DNA of 64,000 nucleotides from assembly GCA_009617715.1 (NCBI GenBank), contig VTFK01000292.1, forward strand, positions 310,001 to 374,000, read 5' to 3'. The notes below the pieces were generated by a model. It did not search any database. It saw nothing but the letters and a program-made list of their open reading frames with translations, and was not told where the DNA came from. Positions 10,745 through 22,550 of this stretch are shown here, piece after piece. Numbering within the stretch: position 1 is the stretch's first letter; every line of letters starts with the position of its first letter. The stretch is from Plectrocnemia conspersa. Taxonomy: Eukaryota > Arthropoda > Insecta > Trichoptera > Polycentropodidae. The position numbers and the translations under genes were made by a program.

Positions 10745-10872
10745 ATATAATAATTATTAATTCCGATCTCCCAGACACGATAGAAATAGAAAATCACTAA
10801 GGTCCATAAGGGATTCGAAGCCAGGTCTTTTAGGTAAATAGTCAGCGACTTATACCACTCGTCTAGCATGTA
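10745..10872 (-). mobile_element. tRNA-derived SINE, copy 1
   Basis: On the minus strand the head reads TGCTAGACGAGTGGTATAAG (A-box-like), and GGCTTCGAATCC about 40 nt further on matches a Pol III B box with one difference. A shared tail follows (ttctggaagatcgg-like, then a TA-rich end). Known: this is the layout of tRNA-derived SINEs, which are non-coding and are mobilised by a partner LINE. The same family recurs at 14161 and 43861, so it is a repeat and not a lone tRNA gene. No clover-leaf with a paired acceptor stem is visible. Confidence 0.68.
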
Positions 10873-13092
10873 TGTACATTTAAGTTTACTTTTGTCGCAA
10901 TTTTTTTAAATAAAGGTAGTTTTAATTATACGTGAATAGTATTTTTTGATTGAATTTAAAATTTAAGTTAAAATATGTAAAAGAGTTTGTTTATTCATTT
11001 TTGACTGCAAAGTGGGTTTACTCTAAATTCCGAATCTCGAGCTAGACCAGTGGATGCGAAAAGAGAAGCGGCGGCTTCTTCAATTTTCGCTGGTTCGAAG
11101 TTGAGTCGGTTTCCTCTTGGTTATTGTCCAAGATGAGCCCTTGAAAAACTGATGTCTTGAACTTCGAAGTAGAAGATCATTGAAAAATGCCAGTAGTACC
11201 AGAGAAAATCTCAGACAAAGTAATGAGAAGTACCCCTTAGACTTAATTTCGAAAAAGGGTAGTGTATAACTCGTTTTTAATTTGGCGTTTAAAATTTTAA
11301 ATGCAAAATGGCAAATAGCATTGCAATATGTATTACACAAAAAGGATATATTTTATAAATACATTAACAATATTGTAATTGTTTGATTCATATTATCAAT
11401 ATTTTTCTGCGAATGTAGTAAAAACGTCTCCCAATTAGAAAAAAATCCCAGATGTATCTCAATTTCTAGAAATATTTAAATAGTTTTGTAGTAAGTATAC
11501 GTTTATTTTATATCGATAATTAATATTGTAAATTTAAAAAGACTTTGTCGTAACTTTTTTTTCATAATATATTATGACAAATAAAAAAAACATTGTAGAA
11601 ATCAAAAAAAGTTGGTAAACCAACTGGTATAAAAAAGGTTGTACGTCAATATAAAATATAATGTTCAAGTATTGAGTTACATATTTATATATGCGGACAT
11701 GTACCGCTCGTAAAATAGCTAAACTTATTCTAAGAACGTTATCCGATAGGTTTTGATGAATAAACGCGGGACGCATAAGGGATATATCTACTGCTAAAGG
11801 ATGTATTAGATTATATTATAAAAAATTCATACGAAGCAAAAAAATACGCACAAAAGGAAGATAGCCTCCATATCAATACACATATCAGTATTAAGGTTTC
11901 AATAAGCATATAAAAATTCCACTCAGGTGCAAAAGTAAAAAATATTACATATTATAAAGTTTATTTCAAAATATTTTTTTATATTAAAATATAAACAAAT
12001 TTTGAACGTATAAAAATACATTTTTCGCTCCTAAAGACTAAAGTGATTTTTTTATTATAAATAGATGTATATGGAAAGCCTTTGCCATTTTATTGGCAAT
12101 GCTTTGTGTTCGCCATAACGGAAAATGTGTGGCATACGTGAAAAAATGAAAAAATGTATTTGCATAAAAGTTAAATGTAAAAAAGGTATTTGATATTTGT
12201 TTCGCCAAATATAATATATAATACGTTTTTGAGTTGTAAGGTAAAAGACAGATATTCGGCTAAAACAAAAAAAGTATAATATATCTACTCAAACTGCCTT
12301 GAGTATAAAGCATATGAATAGGTATATATGGTACGAAAATATAAACTTTTATTATTTGCAATAAAAGGTAGATCCCTATGGCGTGACGCACGTATAAAAT
12401 TAGGCAAAATCTGGGCTTCCAAGCTTTTTTTTATTATTTATTTTCCCAGCGTGGGTCAATCATTCAATGGGGAGAGTCCTTATGTAGGTTCACTTTTACG
12501 ATAATAACCTTCTCGTGGAATAACGACGAAATACGCCAAATATATTATTTATTCTCAATATTTTTTATCATCCGCCATGATGATGATGATGATGCTTTAC
12601 TTTCAAGAGCTAAATAAATATTGTAATTTAAAATGGTATACAGAAAATACTTTTGCATATGAAGCTGTTGAAAAAATAATCAAATAAATAAAAAATAAAC
12701 ATAAAGTTGCTGTTAATTCAAAGACCGTTAAATTCTCATTATTTTTTGATGATGTAATAAAAATAACTTTTGATGGTCACTCGTAATGAATTAATTGAGC
12801 AATTTCCTCATATACAGTAATTTCTCATTACTACGTACACAATTTATATCGTTATAACTTTTTTTTATTTAGCTTTTTTATAGGATAATCGTTTAAATCT
12901 TTCAAGTAGGATCATTTTAGATTCAGAAACGAGGTGTGCTAATTTAAATGAGTCATAATTTATGTAACGCAAAAAACTTTTATATACATATATTAAAAGT
13001 ATATTCACAATGACCTAATTTAGCCCATATTTTATTCCAATTATTTATACTAGATAATAATAAATTAAAAATTGTACTATGAAATTTCAATA

Positions 13093-13570
13093 CAGCGAAG
13101 CTCACGGAACCAATGAATAAATTTTGGTATACTGAAAATTCGTTATATTGAACGTAAGGAAGATGATATATTTTATTTTTAATTATCACATTACTACAAC
13201 ATCGAAATAACCTCTTATAAGGTTGACAGATAGTTTTTTTTTTTGCCCATTTTTAAGGATACCGTATGAAAAACAATAAAATTTGTGAAAAAATGTTTTA
13301 TAAAAAAAAGTTTGAGGGTCAGCGAAACACCTGTAATGTCGCTTTTGAACACATCTGTCACACACCACGTCAAGAACAAACTGAATTTGGAGAAATATTG
13401 TGTAAAGTTGCAACGTCATTCTTAAATTCGGATCAAAATATTTCGTTATACTGAGATCAGTCTTCGTTATAATGAAAACATTTTGTATGCAAGTTTTTCG
13501 GGGACAAATTAAAGATTCGTTATACTGGAAATTTTGTTATTTCGGTATTCGTTACAAAGAGATTTCGTTG
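13093..13570. mobile_element. pogo/Tigger-like MITE, copy 1
   Basis: Flanked by TA on both sides. The left end is CAGCGAAGCTCACGG and the inverted right end is CAACGAAATCTCTTTG. Both are followed by repeated ttcgttatactg/ttcgttatattg words in mirror order, characteristic of Tc1/mariner-superfamily pogo/Tigger termini. The 478-bp interior encodes no transposase; the 77- and 62-codon overlapping frames inside are chance. Inferred: a non-autonomous element inserted before repeat A was duplicated, because copy 2 carries it at the same place. Confidence 0.55.
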
Positions 13571-14160
13571 TAATATTTTTTAAAATAGGTTTGTAACTTT
13601 ACTAAATATTATTAAAACAAAAAATATCAAAATGTTTTCAACATAAAAAATAATATTAAAACGTAACATTTTGTATCATTTAAAAGTAGGTTTACAGTTT
13701 AATAAATAATAATAATAATAAATAGCATCGGTTACACATCCGCTCAAAAATATTACTGATATGAAAAAAATTTTTGTTACACCTTACTAACGCTACAACA
13801 TAAAACAAAAAATATTTAAATTTATTAGGTTGAAGATATTATACAACTTACTTGATTTGGGACTTAAATTTATTTTTTTTAATTTTGAAACCAAATTTTG
13901 TGTTTATATTTAAAAAATTGTTGTTAAATACGTATAAGATATTGATCTAAATATGTATAGTATTTTTTGTTGAATACATTAAAAGATATTTATGAGTTGA
14001 AGTAGCTCATTAGAAAATTTTGCAAAACCTAATATGTACAATAGATTTTAATTAATCATCAAAAAATTCGCCCGTGTGGGATTAAAAAAAAAAAAATGTA
14101 TGGTAAAGCTAATATTGAATGTTAGATTGGAATCATAATTATATAATAATTATTAATTCT

Positions 14161-14275
14161 GATCTCCCAGGACACGATAGAAATAGAAAAATCAAAGGTC
14201 CATAAGGATTTCGAAGCCAGGTCTTTTAGGTAAATAGTCAGCGACTTATACCACTCGTCTAGCATGTATGTACAT
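14161..14275 (-). mobile_element. tRNA-derived SINE, copy 2
   Basis: Same element as in repeat A copy 1, duplicated with it. The B-box region has one extra T (ggatttcgaagcc on the + strand), so its Pol III promoter is weakened relative to copy 1. Confidence 0.68.
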
Positions 14276-16474
14276 TTAAGTTTTACTTTGTCGCAATTTT
14301 TTTAAATAAAGGTAGTTTTAATTATACGTGAATAGTATTTTTTGATTGAATTTAAAATTTAAGTTAAAATATGTAAAAGAGTTTGTTTATTCATTTTTGA
14401 CTGCAAAGTGGGTTTACTCTAAATTCCGAATCTCGAGCTAGACCAGTGGATGCGAAGAGAGAAGCGGCGGCTTCTTCAATTTTCGCTGGTTCGAAGTTGA
14501 GTCGGTTTCCTCTTGGTTATTGTCCAATATGGGCCCTTGAAAAACTGAATTCTTGAACTTCGAAGTAGAAGATCATTGAAAAATGCCAGTAGTACCAGAG
14601 AAAATCTCAGACAAAGTAATGAGAAGTACCCCTTAGACTTAATTTCGAAAAAAGGGTAGTGTATAACTCGTTTTAATTCCATGTTTTAAAATTTTAAATG
14701 CAAAATGGCAAATATATTGCAATATGTATTACAAAAAGGATATATTTTATAAATACATTAACAATATTGTAATGGTTTGATTAATATTTTTCTGCGAATG
14801 TAGTAAAAACGTCTCCCAATTAGAAAAAAATCCCAGATGTATCTCAGTTTCTAGAAATATTTAAATAGTTTTGTAGTAAGTATACGTTTATTTTATATCG
14901 ATAATTAATATTGTAAATTTAAAAAGACTTTGTCGTAACTTTTCATAATATATTATGACAAATAAAAAAAAAACATTGTAGAAATAAAAAAGTTGGTAAA
15001 ACCAACTGGTATAAAAAAAGGTTGTACGTCAATATAAAATATAATGTTCAAGTATTGAGTTACATATTTATATATGCGGACATGTACCGCTCGTAAAATA
15101 GCTAAACTTATTCTAAGAACGTTATCCGATAGGTTTTGATGAATAAACGCGGACGCATAAGGGATATATCTACTGCTAAAGGATGTATTAGATTATATTA
15201 TAAAAAATTCATACGAAGCAAAAAATACGCACAAAAGGAAGATAGCCTCCATATCAATACACATATCAGTATTAAGGTTTCAATAAGCATATAAAAATTC
15301 CACTCAGGTGCAAAAGTAAAAAATATTATATATTATAAAGTTTATTTCAAAATATTTTTTTATATTAAAATATAAACAAAATTTGAACGTATAAAAGTAC
15401 ATTTTTTTTCGCTCCTAAAGACTAAAGTGATTTTTTTATTATAAATATATGTATATGGAAAGCCTTTGCCATTTTATTGGCAATGCTTTGTGTTCGCCAT
15501 AACGGAAAATGTGTGGCATACGTGAAAAATGAAAATGTATTTGCATAAAAGTTAAATGTAAAAGGTATTTGATATTTGTTTCGCCAAATATAATATATAA
15601 TACGTTTTTGAGTTGTAAGGTAAAAGACAGATATTCGGCTAAAACAAAAAAAGTATAATATATCTACTCAAACTGCCTTGAGTATAAAGCATATGAATAG
15701 GTATATATGGTAACGAAAATATAAACTTTTATTATTTGCAATAAAAGGTAGATCCCTATGGCGTGACGCACGTATAAAATTAGGCAAAATCTGGGCTTCC
15801 AAGCTTTTTTTATTATTTATTTTCCCAGCGTGGGTCAATCATTCAATGGGGAGAGTCCTTATGTAGGTTCACTTTTTTTACGATAATAACCTTCTCGTGG
15901 AATAACGACGAAATACGCCAAATATATTATTTATTCTCAATATTTTTTTATCATCCGCCATGATGATGATGATGATGATTTTACTTTCAAGAGCTAAATA
16001 AATATTGTAATTTAAAATGGTATACAGAAAATACTTTGCATATGAAGCTGTTGAAAAAAATAATCAAATAAATAAAAAAATAAACATAAAGTTGCTGTTA
16101 ATTCAAAGACCGTTAAATTCTCATTATTTTTTGATGATGTAATAAAAATAACTTTTGATGGTCACTCGTAATGAATTAATTGAGCAATTTCCTCATATAC
16201 AGTAATTTCTCATTACTACGTACACAATTTATATCGTTATAACTTTTTATTTATTTTTTTATAGGATAATCGTTTAAATCTTTCAAGTAGGATCATTTTT
16301 AGATTCAGAAACGAGGTGTGCTAATTTAAATGAGTCATAATTTATGTAACGCAAAAAACTTTTATATACATATATTAAAAGTATATTCACAATGACCTAA
16401 TTTAGCCCATATTTTATTCCAATTATTTATACTAGATAATAATAAATTAAAAATTGTACTATGAAATTTCAATA

Positions 16475-16953
16475 CAGCGAAGCTCACGGAACCAATGAAT
16501 AAATTTTGGTATACTGAAAATTCGTTATATTGAACGTAAGGAAGATGATATATTTTATTTTAATTATCACATTACTACAACATCGAAATAACCTCTTATG
16601 TTAATTTGACAGATAGTTTTTTTGCCATTTTTTTAAGGATACCGTATGAAACAATAAAATTTGTGAAAAAAAATGTTTTATAAAAAAAAAGTTTGAGGGT
16701 CAATGAAAACACCTGTAATGTCTTTTTTGAACACATCTGTCACACACCACGTCAAGAACAAACTGAATTTGAGAAATATTGTGTAAAGTTGCAACGTCAT
16801 TCTTAAAAATTCGGATCAAAATATTTCGTTATACTGAGATCAGTCTTCGTTATAATTAAAACATTTTGTATGCAAGTTTTCGGGGACAAATTAAAGATTC
16901 GTTATACTGGGGAATTTTGTTATTTCGGTATTCGTTACAAAGAGATTTCGTTG
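16475..16953. mobile_element. pogo/Tigger-like MITE, copy 2
   Basis: Counterpart of the 13093-13570 element within repeat A copy 2, with the same TA-flanked ends and internal ttcgttata words. Its homopolymers differ slightly. Confidence 0.55.
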
Positions 16954-17188
16954 TAATATTTTTTAAAAAATAGGGTTTGTAACTTTAAAAATTATTAAAA
17001 CAAAAAAAAATATCAAAATGTTTTCAACATAAAAAAAATAATATTAAAACGTAACATTTTGTATCATTTAAAAGTAGGTTTACAGTTTAATAAATAATAA
17101 TAATAATAAATAGCATCGGTTACACATCCGCTCAAAATATTACTGATATGAAAAAAATATTTTGTTACACCTTACTAACGCTACAACA

Positions 17189-18175
17189 CAATCGATCATA
17201 TATAGTTAGTGCAATGTGAGTGATTATAAGTCATTGATTGTGTTTTAGGTATTTTATGTGTTTGAGTGCCAGTTTTAACGCTGCATAACACAATTATATC
17301 ATAAATTTTAAATTTTCGTAAAAAGTTTTTTGGTGACATCATAAGTTACTTTATAATTTAAGAAAATATTTCTATGTTTTATGTGTAAATATAAAAGTCA
17401 GTTTTTTAATTACATTTACTAATGAGAAAGAAACAATAAACTAAAAGATATCAAGCACCTAATCTGTTACTTTAGACCAAAAGTGCGTTTTAAAAAAAAT
17501 ATTAATAATTTTGAAACTTTTGTCTTTTGATTAAAAAAATATTTTGATTTACATCTTTTAAAGTAAATGTTTTCTGCGCAGCATTATATATTTTAATAAT
17601 TAATGAGTGTAAAAGTTTTCACTATATTTAAAAATTAATAATGAACTAATGATATTTTAAAATCTATAATAAATGATTAATATTTAAAATCCATAATAAA
17701 ATAAAAAATTTTAATAATGAAAAAAAAAAAAATATTTTGAATAAATATTGAAATTTTATTCTGAAACTTTTAATTTAAAAAATATTTAAATTAGTGTTAT
17801 ACATTTTGTGTAGTTTAGTTTCAAAGGCGTCAGTAAGATGGATTTTTTGCAATACTGTGCGCTTAGTAGTTGGTTGGTAAAATGAATAGTAATTTATTTT
17901 GAAACTTTGCCCCTTTTGTTTAAAATACTTTTAAAGCAAAGTTTTAAAAAAATTCTCTAAAAAACTAAAACTTTTAAATTGCCAACGTTCGCCAAAAAAA
18001 TTTAGGTACATATTTTTTTCTGTATAGAGAAGCTAATACATATCCACATTATTTATATTATATTTTAAATATATAAACTAAAAAAATATTTTAAAAAACA
18101 TTTTTTTTTGTATTTGATGATTTTTATACATATTTTAATAAATTTTATACAATTTAAATCGTTAAAATAAATTTC
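17189..18175. other. AT-rich stretch, no gene
   Basis: Low-complexity sequence between repeat A and the next repeat cluster. No frame or motif supported. Confidence 0.35.
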
Positions 18176-18228
18176 GCTCGTTAAAAAATCAATTTCGCTC
18201 GTTAAAAAATCAATTTAGTTCGTTCTCA
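18170..18228 (+). repeat. short tandem repeat, unit about 20 bp
   Basis: atttcgctcgttaaaaaatc is repeated twice, with a third degraded unit (aatttagttcgttctcaag). It lies just before a GC-richer promoter-like patch (gcgcgggacttccc). Confidence 0.6.
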
Positions 18229-18309
18229 AGCGCGGGACTTCCCAAATTTGTTTTGACAGTTCTTCTGTCAGATCTGGCAAGAAATATGTTATAATCGCGG
18301 GATTTTTTT

Positions 18310-19020
18310 GTTACAAAGTGACAATTGAAGATGATTCAAGTGATGCAGCATTTGAAATTATAGACAAAACTATAAATGTGCCAGTAAGTGTTTAGTTATA
18401 AATGAATAATATAACACGGTTATTCTAACAAAATTACTATTGACTTTCCAGGATCTAATATTAAAAGACAAACAGCGGTGATTTGGCAATTAAAGGTATA
18501 CATACCGAAGTTAATTTAAACATATTACAATGCTAGTAATAATAAAAAATATATGACATATTGTGACAATTTTGTAGAAGATGAAAAGATGCCAATCTAC
18601 GTGTTTAATCCTCTACAGTACATCCATCAATTGTGTTCTTTGGTTGTCGTTTAAATTTAATTTATGGATTATATTAGTAGTAATAATGTGTTCAATGTTT
18701 ACTCTTGATAGAGTCTTATTGTTTTTTTAATTATTTTTCAGAAGCAATGATGGAACAATTTGATGACCTATATGGCTACAACGTAGAATTGGTATATATA
18801 AACAAAGAGTTAATCTTCTCGTGTTGAAGTCACTGTCAGCAAGTATTATCTTTTTATAAAGAACATACTACATAAGTTTGATGTAACTGAATATCTTAAA
18901 TTTGGCTATTCAGAAAGAGGAATGATGGCACAGAACAAAAAAAATTGTACATATTTTGCCACATCGGAATTAAAAATAACCCACTCTTAGATATTTTGGC
19001 TATCGATTATTCCAGGTATG
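18310..19020 (+). pseudogene. possible decayed multi-exon coding segment, family unknown
   Basis: Seen in order on the + strand: a frame with IEDDSSDAAFEIIDKTINVP ending at a consensus donor (gtaagt, 18384); an acceptor (ttgactttccag) followed by DLILKDKQR, then a frameshift or stop; a block EDEKMPIYVFNPLQYIHQL after another possible acceptor near 18575; and an acceptor (tatttttcag) followed by AMMEQFDDLYGYNVEL and a gtatat donor-like site near 18792. Each piece is short, and at least one break is needed to join them. The residues are protein-like but match nothing I recognise. It could be a dead transposase or a degenerate host gene. Confidence 0.25.
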
Positions 19021-19260
19021 CAATCACATATTTATAATCATTGTAAAATGTCGTTTATTAGATAACATCCAAGAAACTACACATTTATAAGCTGTCCGAC
19101 AGCGCCGATTTGATCGACATTAACTTTCAATCCTCACATACTAAGGATATATTACACGTTCATGTTTTAAAAAACATAACTGGTTAATTTAAAATTTTAA
19201 AATCTAACGTATATATGTATTAAATCGGAAAGCAATGATAATGTTTATGTAATATAAAAG

Positions 19261-19605
19261 TAAAACTCACTTTTCGGCCTCGGAGCCCGGCGACGGGATT
19301 TCAAAATTTGAAGATTTCATTACAAAGATTGTTTTATGATTGTTTATCTAATTTAATCAATGTATTCTTCTTATCCTCAACACATTATGTATATATTTAA
19401 TTTTCATAGTTATAACACACCTAGTTAATTTGTAATCCGATTATTTATAAAAGCAAAAAAACTCATTTTTTAGGCCCTCGAGCCCGTCGCCGGGAATTCA
19501 AAATTTGAAAATTTCATTACGAAGATTATTTTATGATTGTTTATCTAGTTTAATCAATGTATTCTTCTAATCCTCAACACATTATGTATATATTTCATTT
19601 TTATT
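19261..19605 (+). repeat. diverged tandem pair, unit about 147 bp
   Basis: Units at about 19261-19406 and 19457-19603 share aaaactca.tttt..ggcc, then gcccg.cg.cggga.ttcaaaatttga and a long matching stretch through ttatgattgtttatct and ctcaacacattatgtatata. The second unit differs by scattered substitutions. Non-coding. Confidence 0.75.
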
Positions 19606-19694
19606 CAGTCAAATGACGAATTAATGAAAATTATTGTCGCGTAGCAAAATTTTATTTTAAAATAATAATTATTTAAAAGTGTTGTCACGGTACT

Positions 19695-19775
19695 ATCTAT
19701 TTGAATTTGAATGCTTATTTTTCATTGGTCGACGCTATTTGAATATTTGAATGCTTATTTTTGATTGGTCGAAAC
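19695..19775 (+). repeat. short tandem repeat containing CCAAT-box-like ATTGGTCGA
   Basis: The word tttgaatgcttatttttcat is repeated after about 43 bp (second copy ttttgat), each time followed by tggtcga. ATTGG is the complement of a CCAAT box, but with no gene downstream this is only a resemblance. Confidence 0.5.
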
Positions 19776-20016
19776 AACAGAACGCATTACCGGCGGCTCG
19801 AAAATCAATCGGAACAAATTCAATTTTAATTTTTATTATTATTTATTATTATAATTAAATATATTTCCTTTGTTTACGTGTATTGTTACACACTGTTAAT
19901 ACAAAGCGATACGATTTACAGAGTATAGAATTGAACGGAGAATGTTTCATTGAAAGTTATGCGCGTCCGGAAGCGACGACGGCGGCTTAGAACAATTATA
20001 TATAAGATTCTTACTT
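19776..20016. other. unique spacer with a GC-richer end
   Basis: Contains a gcgcgtccggaagcgacgacggcggc patch at about 19960-19988 immediately upstream of repeat B copy 1. No gene is supported. Confidence 0.3.
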
Positions 20017-20847
20017 TTAATTGAAAGCATTTTAAAACTTTAAGCGTGCTTATTATAAAGGAAATAATTTATTAATTTGTTTGTAGTTGTTTTAAGCAAT
20101 AAGTTTATATTTATAAATATTATATACATATTTTTAAAATAAATGGCTTTAAAATATTAAAATGTTAAGAGCTGTATTGTAGTGAAAATAAACATATTCT
20201 GCTTTTGCCACGTTATAAATGTTTAGAGAAACTGTTTCAATTCAACGGAAACGATTTTTTTATTATTTTCTACGTCAGTTTTCATATAAAGAATGAGGAA
20301 CACATCTGATGGTGTTAGTCAGATGTATATGGTGGGAATTAATCTCAACAACAGCAATCAATGCATAATGGGTATTTTAAAACAAAATCTAAAACTAAAA
20401 TGTAAAATTTAAAATCCTCTCACTGGCAAAATGGGTGTCTCGAATTAAAATTTAATCCTTCAGGAGGTCGAGAATCTGTTTAAACACGCTCTACTTTAAT
20501 AATTATTATGGCGGCGATAAAATGGAAATTTATGCTTACGTCTGAGATTTCTCGCTTCACTTACTCGAAATGATAATTATGAAGAGAAACGTAAAAACTT
20601 TCTCACAATGCTGCCGATTATGGAATTGGAAGTGGGATTAGCTACAATTAAAAACCGTGGCGTTGAAAACATTTAATTTAAGAGAGAAAATTGTACAAAC
20701 TTAAGGCATTATTATATATAGGAAAGAAAAAATATGAGTGGCCTATTAATGCCGATTATTCACAATTTATTAAGGAGAAAATTAGCGACCTTTTTGCCAC
20801 AGACACAGATTATCTCGTTTATTTCCAAATTAGAAGATCGGTAAACG
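20017..20847 (+). repeat. repeat B, copy 1 (about 0.83 kb), with decayed coding sequence
   Basis: Matches 22551-23400 end to end, from attctta.ttttaattgaaagc to gatcggtaaacg. The copies differ by true substitutions as well as indels, so they are older than the repeat A pair. In copy 1 the frame that is open in copy 2 from the ATG at 22836 is broken, and an extra C near 20826 shifts the last frame. The repeat ends exactly where partial repeat A copy 3 begins. Confidence 0.88.
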
Positions 20848-22196
20848 ATAGCTAAACTTATTCTAAGAACGTTATCCGATAGGTTTTGATGAATAAACGC
20901 GGGACGCATAAGGGATATATCTACTGCTAAAGGATGTATTAGATTATATTATAAAAAATTCATACGAAGCAAAAAAAAAATACGCACAAAAGGAAGATAG
21001 CCTCCATATCAATATAACATATCAGTATTAAGGTTTCAATAAGCATATAAAAATTCCACTCAGGTGCAAAAGTAAAAAAAAATATTACATATTATAAAGT
21101 TTATTTCAAAATATTTTTTTATATTAAAATATATAAACAATTTTTTTGAACGTATAAAAAATACATTTTTTCGCTCCTAAAGACTAAAGTGATTTTTTTT
21201 TTATTATAAATAGATGTATATGGAAAGCCTTTGCCATTTTATTGGCAATGCTTTGTGTTCGCCATAACGGAAAATGTGTGGCATACGTGAAAAAATGAAA
21301 AATGTATTTGCATAAAAGTTAAATGTAAAGGTATTTGATATTTGTTTCATAAATAAACATAATATATAATACGCTTTTGAGTTGTAAGGTAAAAAAGACA
21401 GATATTCGGCTAAAAAAAAAAGTATAATATATCTACTCAAACTGCCTTGAGTATAAAGCATATGAATAGGTATATATGGTACGAAAATATAAACTTTTAT
21501 TATTTGCAATAAAAAAGGTAGATCCCTATGGCGTGACGCACGTATAAAATTAGGCAAAATCTGGGCTTCCAAGCTTTTTTTTATTATTTTTATTTTTCCC
21601 AGCGTGGGTCAATCATTCAATGGGGAGAGTCCTTATGTAGGTTCACTTTTACGATAATAACCTTCTCGTGGAATAACGACGAAATACGCCAAATATATTA
21701 TTTATTCTCAATATTTTTTATCATCCGGCATGATGATGATTTTGCTTTACTTTCAAGAGATAAATAAATATTGTAATTTAAAATGGTATACAGAAAATAC
21801 TTTTGCATATGAAGCTGTTGAAAAAATAATCAAATAAATAAAAAATAAACATAAAGTTGCTGTTAATTCAAAGACCGTTAAATTCTCATTATTTTTTGAT
21901 GATGTAATAAAAATAACTTTTGATGGTCACTCGTAATGAATTAATTGAGCAATTTCCTCATATACAGTAATTTCTCATTACTACGTACACAATTTATATC
22001 GTTATAACTTTTTTATTTAGCTTTTATAGGAAAATCGTTTAAATCTTTCAAGTAGGATCATTTTTAGATTCAGAAACGAGGTGTGCTAATTTAAATGAGT
22101 CATAATTTATGTAACGCAAAAAACTTTTATATACATTAATTAAAAGTATATTCTCAATGACCTAATTTAGCCCATATTTTATTCCAATTATTTATA
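20848..22196 (+). repeat. repeat A, partial copy 3
   Basis: Corresponds to positions 11715-13049 of copy 1: it starts at atagctaaacttattctaag and ends at attccaattatttatat. It lacks the SINE and stops just short of the MITE. It is more diverged than copies 1 and 2; for example the GAT run is shorter and followed by tttgc. The 122-codon minus frame at 21204-21572 lies inside it, is broken in copies 1 and 2, and has no recognised domain. Confidence 0.9.
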
Positions 22197-22550
22197 TTTC
22201 CTACTTTTTGCCAAAAATCTGTAAATGTATACATTCCATCTATAAGCCAATTTATGTAATAATATTAAATTAAACTATATATATATTTTTAAATGGTAAT
22301 TAATAACAGTATTTAGGGTATAGAATTAGTTTAATTGCTGATTTATTATTATATTACTGTAATCTGATATTAATATAGGAAAGCTACAAATATTTTTAAA
22401 TAATATAAAAAAATTTTTAATTAGTAAATATTTATGTTAATGGTGTATTAATTACCAATTAAACTTTCTTATCAAAAACTACCTTTAAAAAAATTCAGTG
22501 ATTTTGCTTTTAAATAAAAAAGTTTTATGTATCTTTACACTGTAATATAA
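22197..22550. other. unique AT-rich spacer between repeat A copy 3 and repeat B copy 2
   Basis: About 350 bp of AT-rich sequence with no counterpart elsewhere in the window that I could find. No gene. Confidence 0.4.

Larger units (their letters stand above)
10417..13800 (+). repeat. repeat A, copy 1 (3.4-kb tandem duplication)
   Basis: Starts at taaaacaaaatatttaaat and ends at cttactaacgctacaaca, directly abutting copy 2 with no spacer. It contains a tRNA-derived SINE (minus), a block at 11080-11340 whose minus frame is open for 86 codons without a recognised domain, a (GAT)n run near 12577, and a MITE at its right end. The copies match along their whole length. Differences are mostly the length of A or T runs, plus a few substitutions (for example near 10600 and 11130). 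Confidence 0.93.
13801..17188 (+). repeat. repeat A, copy 2 (3.4-kb tandem duplication)
   Basis: Begins immediately after copy 1 and ends at the same cttactaacgctacaaca, after which unique sequence (caatcgatcat) starts. It carries the same SINE, GAT run and MITE in the same order. Homopolymers are often one to four bases longer or shorter than in copy 1. The minus open frame seen in copy 1 is shortened here (14476-14682), which argues against it being a constrained gene. Confidence 0.93.

Noticed and set aside
10811..10872. A functional tRNA gene
   Set aside because: A and B boxes are present, but the acceptor stem does not pair and the unit recurs as a dispersed repeat, so SINE is the better reading.
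11080..11340. 86-codon minus-strand frame in repeat A copy 1
   Set aside because: Shortened in copy 2 by indels. No domain or start evidence.
21204..21572. 122-codon minus-strand frame
   Set aside because: It lies in partial repeat A copy 3 and is broken in the two full copies, so it is not conserved as protein.
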